NCBI GenBank assembly: GCA_002309235.1
Contig: DBXA01000029.1
Span: 21,570 to 29,527 of the forward strand
Reading direction: 5' to 3'
Source of the DNA: Christensenella sp. UBA1224
GTDB taxonomy: Bacteria; Bacillota; Clostridia; Christensenellales; Aristaeellaceae
DNA length: 7,958 nucleotides
Part shown: positions 4,403 to 7,958 of the stretch, in pieces
How positions within the stretch are numbered: the stretch's first letter is position 1
Layout: each line of letters starts with the position of its first letter
Program-made: the position numbers and the translations under genes
Notes under the pieces: generated by a model
The model's database searches: none
Seen by the model: the letters and a program-made list of their open reading frames with translations, nothing else
Told to the model about the DNA's origin: nothing

Positions 4403-7180
4403 TCAGGGTCTTCGCGCTGCCATGAGCTCCGCCATGGTCTTTTCCAGACGCAATTCACAGGAACGTATCTCAAGGCCGGCCTGGGCCAGGAAGAAGCGCA
4501 GGTAGAAGGTCCCCATGTCTATGACGTTTGCCTCCACTGTCCTCCATTCCCTGTCAGCACCCTTTAGCGTTACGGTTTCAACGAGGTCACGCCCCTTGAA
4601 CACGGAAAGCGACATCTGGGATACATCGTTGGCATCCACGCTGCGCAGCTCCATGCGCATGCGGTAGAGACCTCCCTGCTTGACCGCCACGGTGAACCGG
4701 GTATTCGCGCCGCGCTCCATGCAGATGCGTTCCACCGGCAAAACGATATGCCCCGCGTCAGCCGGATCCGGTTCGACCGTGATGAGAGATATCTCTTCCC
4801 CGTCAAAGGAAGGCGCCTGGGCAAGAGCCTCGTCAAGAGGTGTCTCACGCCCCAGCAGGCGAAGCAGCGCCGGGCTCTCAAGTATGAAGCGGCATATATT
4901 TTCGGCACTGCGCAGATATTCCTGCCTGGTCACGGCGCCGTTCCCGAGCGCTTCGGCGGAATTGTCGCGGTTGGAATTGGCGCCGGCATCCGCAGCCACC
5001 ATATACAGGTCGTTCTGGGCACGGATCATTGCCGCCATGTTGCTCCGTTCCCCCGCGGCACCCTCATCGTTCCCGCGAGCCCACCAGTCTGTCATCACCT
5101 GGCCGGTGAAGCCCCAGTCCCCGCGCAGTACGGTGGTCAGCAGATCGTAATTGCTGGCAGTCCAGAAGCCGTTGATGGGATTATAGCTGCTCATGATGGA
5201 ACGGGCCTTCCCCTCTTTCACGGCGATCTCAAAGGCCTTCAGATAGATCTCGCGCAGCGCCCGCTGTGAGACGACTGCTTCCACATCGTGGCGATGCGTC
5301 TCCTGGCTGTTGCAGGCAAAGTGCTTGATCGTACCTGTGACGCCGTAGGGATGCATGCCCTTGAGCTGCGCGGCTGCCATACGCCCCGTGAGGAGCGGGT
5401 CCTCCGAGAAGTACTCGAAGTTGCGGCCGTTGAGCGGATGGCGGTGGATATTGATGCCCGGGCCGAGAAGCGTATCGACGCGGTTCTTCCTAAGCTCCAG
5501 CCCCTCGTACTCATAAAGCTCCTCTACCAGGTCAAGATCGAACGTGCATGCCTGACATGTGCCGTTTGGCATGGCGAACGCGCGGGTACCGCAGTCCATA
5601 CGAATGCCGCTGGGGCCGTCCGCGCAGCATGCCGTGGGAATACCCTTGGCGAGCAGCTCCGGCGTCACGCCGCCGAAGGCGCCCGCTGTGCCCGCCGTTA
5701 CCTTGGGCGAGCACATGCCCTCGCCGCGCACCAGTGTGACCAGCTCCTCGTCCGTCAGCTGGTCGACAAATGTCTCCAGGGATACCTTCCCGTCCAGTAC
5801 ATCCCCCAGCTTCCATCCCTTATCACCGGTGCAGAGCCGTGCCGCCGGCAGCCTTTCCGCGCGCCGGCCGGCAAGGTCTATCGTGCGCAGCGGAGTATCC
5901 TCCCATGCCTTTTCCCCATTCTTGCCGGGGCGCAGGCGTTTGAAGGGAGTGACAGGCGCGAGGGCCTCTTCCAGCTCCTCCACGACCGTCTCCTCCAGCA
6001 TCATAGAGCCGACCGGGACAGCGCTTTTTACATCCGTGCCCGCGAAGAAGCGGTATTCCCCTGCCTCCAGCACCCAGCAGTTTGCATGCCCTGCAGCGCC
6101 GCTGTCGTCATAGGAGGCAAGCGCCTCGGCAGCGCAGGATAGCTTTAAGCAGGCGCTCCCGCCGGGCATGAGCTCAGAAGTCTTCGCGAAATCCACCAGC
6201 ACGCGCGCGGGCTGGCCCAGCCTGCCCTGGGGCTTTTCAACATACAGCTGCACGACCTCGCGGCCGGCTCTCTTCCCTGTATTGACGACCTTCGCCTCCA
6301 GGGTGAAGACACCGCCCTCTGTGCACACTGCGCCATAGGACACATCAAACGCGGTATAGCCCAAGCCAAAGCCGAAGGGATAGACGACCGCTTTGGGATC
6401 GAAAGTCTCGAAATAACGGTAGCCTACGTAGATATCCTCCTGATAGATATTGCGCGAAGCGCTGCCGAAATTCCTGTAAGCGGGATAGTCCTCCAGGCGG
6501 CGTGCGATGGTATCGCTGAGCTTACCGGAGGGATACGCCTTTCCTGTCAGTATGTCCGCCGTTCCGCGGCCGCCCTCCTGGCCGCCCTGCCATACATAGA
6601 GCACCGCCTGCGGGTGGTACTCCTCCACCCAGCCCATATCGATGATATTGCCTACATTCAGCACCACCGCAACGCGCCTGAACGCCGCGCATACCTTGGC
6701 GAGCATATCCCTTTCCGCTTTGGTGAGGTAGAAACTCCCCTCATCGGCGGTATTATCCTTATCTTCACCGGCAGTACGCCCTATGATCACGACGGCGCCG
6801 TCGCTGCGCGCCGCGGCATCCGCAGCTAAGGAATCCTCCAGCGGCATCTCCTCCTGGAACCAGGGCTCCGCCGCCCAGCCCTGTCCCGTATAGAAGGGAT
6901 GGTCGATCAGCCATGCCTCATAGGCTGCCTTCACTCCCTGGTCTACGATGACTTCCCCGTCCTCTTCCAGCGCCTGGGTGATCCCGACCACAGGAGCGGT
7001 GTTCACCATGCCGCCCGACCCCGTGCCGCTCTTGTAATAATTGAACTGACTGCGCCCGAAGACAGCCACACGGCTCCCCGGGGCGAAGGGCAGAGCGCCT
7101 TCATTCCGCACGAGCACAGCACCGGCCGCGACAGTCTCCCTTGCCTTTGCCGCGTACGCGTTCACATCAAAAGTCTTCAT
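4403..7180 (-). CDS. Glycoside hydrolase family 3 beta-glycosidase with circularly permuted domains
   Basis: The 925-residue product is a retaining GH3 enzyme, likely a beta-glucosidase or a related beta-glycosidase on oligosaccharides. No signal peptide is seen, so it probably acts in the cytoplasm. The domain order is inverted relative to usual GH3 enzymes. Residues about 5-228 are the alpha/beta domain normally C-terminal (AAGAVLVRNEGALPF, GTGSGG, YVWQGGQEGG, YPSGKLSDTIA), containing GEDKDN with Glu139 as the probable acid/base. Residues about 267-407 are the fibronectin III-like domain (YPFGFGLGYTAF, VQLYVEKP). Residues about 463-777 are the (beta/alpha)8 domain normally N-terminal, with ADGPSGIR (520-527), NGRNFEYFSEDP (584-595), Lys619-His620 and MTDWW with nucleophile Asp698. 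Residues about 797-915 add a beta-rich module. Such permutation is known in Ruminococcus albus and Butyrivibrio fibrisolvens beta-glucosidases. The start at 7180 is set by AGGAGG five bases upstream. It follows a GH2-type gene in the same direction. Specificity is not certain. Confidence 0.94.
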   Translation of the reverse strand: MKTFDVNAYAAKARETVAAGAVLVRNEGALPFAPGSRVAVFGRSQFNYYKSGTGSGGMVNTAPVVGITQALEEDGEVIVDQGVKAAYEAWLIDHPFYTGQGWAAEPWFQEEMPLEDSLAADAAARSDGAVVIIGRTAGEDKDNTADEGSFYLTKAERDMLAKVCAAFRRVAVVLNVGNIIDMGWVEEYHPQAVLYVWQGGQEGGRGTADILTGKAYPSGKLSDTIARRLEDYPAYRNFGSASRNIYQEDIYVGYRYFETFDPKAVVYPFGFGLGYTAFDVSYGAVCTEGGVFTLEAKVVNTGKRAGREVVQLYVEKPQGRLGQPARVLVDFAKTSELMPGGSACLKLSCAAEALASYDDSGAAGHANCWVLEAGEYRFFAGTDVKSAVPVGSMMLEETVVEELEEALAPVTPFKRLRPGKNGEKAWEDTPLRTIDLAGRRAERLPAARLCTGDKGWKLGDVLDGKVSLETFVDQLTDEELVTLVRGEGMCSPKVTAGTAGAFGGVTPELLAKGIPTACCADGPSGIRMDCGTRAFAMPNGTCQACTFDLDLVEELYEYEGLELRKNRVDTLLGPGINIHRHPLNGRNFEYFSEDPLLTGRMAAAQLKGMHPYGVTGTIKHFACNSQETHRHDVEAVVSQRALREIYLKAFEIAVKEGKARSIMSSYNPINGFWTASNYDLLTTVLRGDWGFTGQVMTDWWARGNDEGAAGERSNMAAMIRAQNDLYMVAADAGANSNRDNSAEALGNGAVTRQEYLRSAENICRFILESPALLRLLGRETPLDEALAQAPSFDGEEISLITVEPDPADAGHIVLPVERICMERGANTRFTVAVKQGGLYRMRMELRSVDANDVSQMSLSVFKGRDLVETVTLKGADREWRTVEANVIDMGTFYLRFFLAQAGLEIRSCELRLEKTMAELMAARRP

Positions 7181-7185
7181 TTTAT

Positions 7186-7191
7186 CCTCCT
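7186..7191 (-). promoter_or_regulatory. Ribosome binding site (AGGAGG) deciding the GH3 start
   Basis: A perfect AGGAGG lies five bases before the ATG at 7180. The frame is open upstream to 7369, overlapping the end of the GH2-type gene, but no comparable site exists there and the extra 63 residues do not resemble GH3 sequence. Confidence 0.85.
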
Positions 7192-7224
7192 CTTTTCCTT
7201 TAGCTCGCTTACTGATCCCCGTAT

Positions 7225-7249
7225 GGCGGCCCCTTGGGCAGGGACCGCC
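7225..7249 (-). repeat. Hairpin in the GH3 5' leader
   Basis: The minus strand reads GGCGGTCCC, a seven-base loop TGCCCAA, then GGGGCCGCC: nine pairs including one G-U. It lies between the predicted GH3 promoter and its ribosome site, about 35 bases upstream of the latter. No T-run follows, so it is not an obvious attenuator. It might protect the 5' end of the mRNA or bind a regulator. Confidence 0.45.
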
Positions 7250-7272
7250 CGGATCCTGCCTTTCTTCAAAAA

Positions 7273-7302
7273 AGTATACCATGGAGGGCGTCATCATGTC
7301 TA
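7273..7302 (-). promoter_or_regulatory. Probable sigma-A promoter of the GH3 gene
   Basis: On the minus strand TAGACA (7297-7302) is followed after 18 bases by TATACT (7273-7278), each one mismatch from consensus. A run of six T follows the -10 box. RNA would start near 7265, giving an 85-base leader. This suggests GH3 can be expressed apart from the upstream GH2-type gene, although read-through is also likely because no terminator separates them. A small AGGGG/CCCCT hairpin at 7323-7339 overlaps the upstream stop codon but lacks a U-tract. Confidence 0.55.
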
Positions 7303-7337
7303 CTGGCCCCTTCTCACGCATCAGGGGCACCGTTCCC

Positions 7338-7958
7338 CTATCTCCTGCCCTCGCCGTGGATCTCCACATGGAGCATGCCCGCGCTCTCTCCGCCCGTCAC
7401 GCCCAGCACGTCCACCCTGATAAACCTCGCCGGGATGCTCCCCTCGAACCGCACCGGCAGGTAGCTCTGCCCGGAAGCCCTCCCCGAGGCAGCCTGTCTC
7501 CATTCCTTTCCGTCCTCCGAGACGGACACGGCATACTCGTACCAGTTGCCGTCGCTGAGCCACTTGATCGTCAGTCCCGGCGTCTTCGTAACAGTACCCA
7601 GGTCCACCTGCCACCACTGCGGACAGGGACCGGCGGCGATCCAGGGCTTTTCCACCTTTCCCCGGTTGATGTTCTCCGGCCCCGCGCCGTCTCTCGAGGA
7701 GGATGCCTCTGTGGGCTTTCCCCTGCCGATATCCAGCTTGAACCATGGCTCCAGCTTGAGCGACTGCGGTATGGAGAATCGCTCCTTCGCGTCCACCGCG
7801 TATATCGGCCGCGAGGCGGGCGGTTCCGCCTTCGGGCCGGGCAGGTGCTCCCGCGGATCAGGCGCTGTCTCAAGGGTTATCTCCCCCGCCTCCAGGCCTT
7901 CCGCTTCAGCGCGCAATGTCACGCTGCCCGGCTTGAGGCCCGCGCGCAGGAGAGCGCT
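7338..7958 (-). CDS. GH2-like glycoside hydrolase, C-terminal end with F5/8 type C (CBM32-like) domain (partial)
   Basis: Only the last 206 residues are in the window; the frame stays open to the right edge. The first ~32 residues (ALLRAGLKPGSVTLRAEAEGLEAGEITLET) match the style of the C-terminal Ig-like domain of GH2 beta-galactosidases, where a 'G...V...A.GL....' strand pattern is typical. A Pro-rich linker follows. From about residue 72 to the end is a discoidin/F5/8 type C fold: GRGKPTEASSS near the start, PQWWQVDLGT at 113-122, YEYAVSVSEDGKEW in the middle and RFIRVDVLG then LHVEIHG at the end. These domains usually bind terminal galactose or related sugars and tether the enzyme to glycans. 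The catalytic part, and any signal peptide, lie outside, so the GH2 call and the location in the cell are inferences. The TAG stop is 157 bases before the GH3 start; the two genes likely act on the same glycan. Confidence 0.82.
   Translation of the reverse strand, partial: SALLRAGLKPGSVTLRAEAEGLEAGEITLETAPDPREHLPGPKAEPPASRPIYAVDAKERFSIPQSLKLEPWFKLDIGRGKPTEASSSRDGAGPENINRGKVEKPWIAAGPCPQWWQVDLGTVTKTPGLTIKWLSDGNWYEYAVSVSEDGKEWRQAASGRASGQSYLPVRFEGSIPARFIRVDVLGVTGGESAGMLHVEIHGEGRR

Noticed and set aside
5288..6142. 284-residue open frame on the plus strand inside the GH3 gene
   Set aside because: It is antisense to a clear GH3 catalytic gene, shows no recognisable domain and no ribosome site; long antisense frames are common in GC-rich coding DNA.
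7266..7280. Run of six T after TATACT on the minus strand as a terminator for the GH2-like gene
   Set aside because: No GC-rich stem lies directly before it; the run fits better as sequence around a promoter start.
1..7958. CRISPR array, insertion sequence, tRNA or attachment site
   Set aside because: No regularly spaced direct repeats, transposase-like protein, cloverleaf-like sequence or long terminal repeat was seen anywhere in the window.

Overview
The window looks like a chromosomal segment of an anaerobic, probably gut-associated, Gram-positive bacterium of the class Clostridia. This is inferred from protein style (a Lachnospiraceae/Oscillospiraceae-like MATE transporter, a domain-permuted GH3 enzyme, a GH2 enzyme with a discoidin-type tail), from AGGAGG-type ribosome binding sites and from sigma-A-like promoters. 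No marker gene fixes the species. No tRNA, rRNA, CRISPR array, insertion sequence or phage gene was seen.

Layout. (1) Positions 1-2659, minus strand, read right to left: a MATE transporter fused to a C-terminal RsbW-like GHKL ATPase domain, then a stand-alone STAS protein of the anti-sigma-factor-antagonist type, then a protein running off the left edge that resembles a degenerate GHKL partner. A good promoter (TTGCAT, 17 bases, TATACT) lies upstream of the transporter. (2) Positions 2660-2987: a divergent intergenic region with one promoter for each direction. (3) Positions 2988-4262, plus strand: a PlsC-like acyltransferase with an inserted four-cysteine zinc ribbon and a C-terminal domain I could not assign. 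(4) Positions 4263-4402: a short convergent intergenic region with a strong hairpin that probably ends transcription from one or both sides. (5) Positions 4403-7958, minus strand: a GH3 beta-glycosidase with circularly permuted domain order, preceded by the C-terminal end of a much larger GH2-like enzyme that carries an F5/8 type C (CBM32-like) sugar-binding domain.

How the genes may work together. The GH2 and GH3 genes form a glycan-degradation pair in the same direction, 157 bases apart; the GH3 gene also seems to have its own promoter. The MATE-GHKL / STAS / GHKL-like trio has the parts of a partner-switching circuit (kinase domain, phosphorylatable STAS antagonist, and a possible third partner) but with the kinase fused to a membrane transporter. 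This is the most interesting element here: a possible phosphorylation switch that controls, or is controlled by, an efflux transporter. The acyltransferase stands alone between the two clusters and is likely a lipid-metabolism gene unrelated to either.
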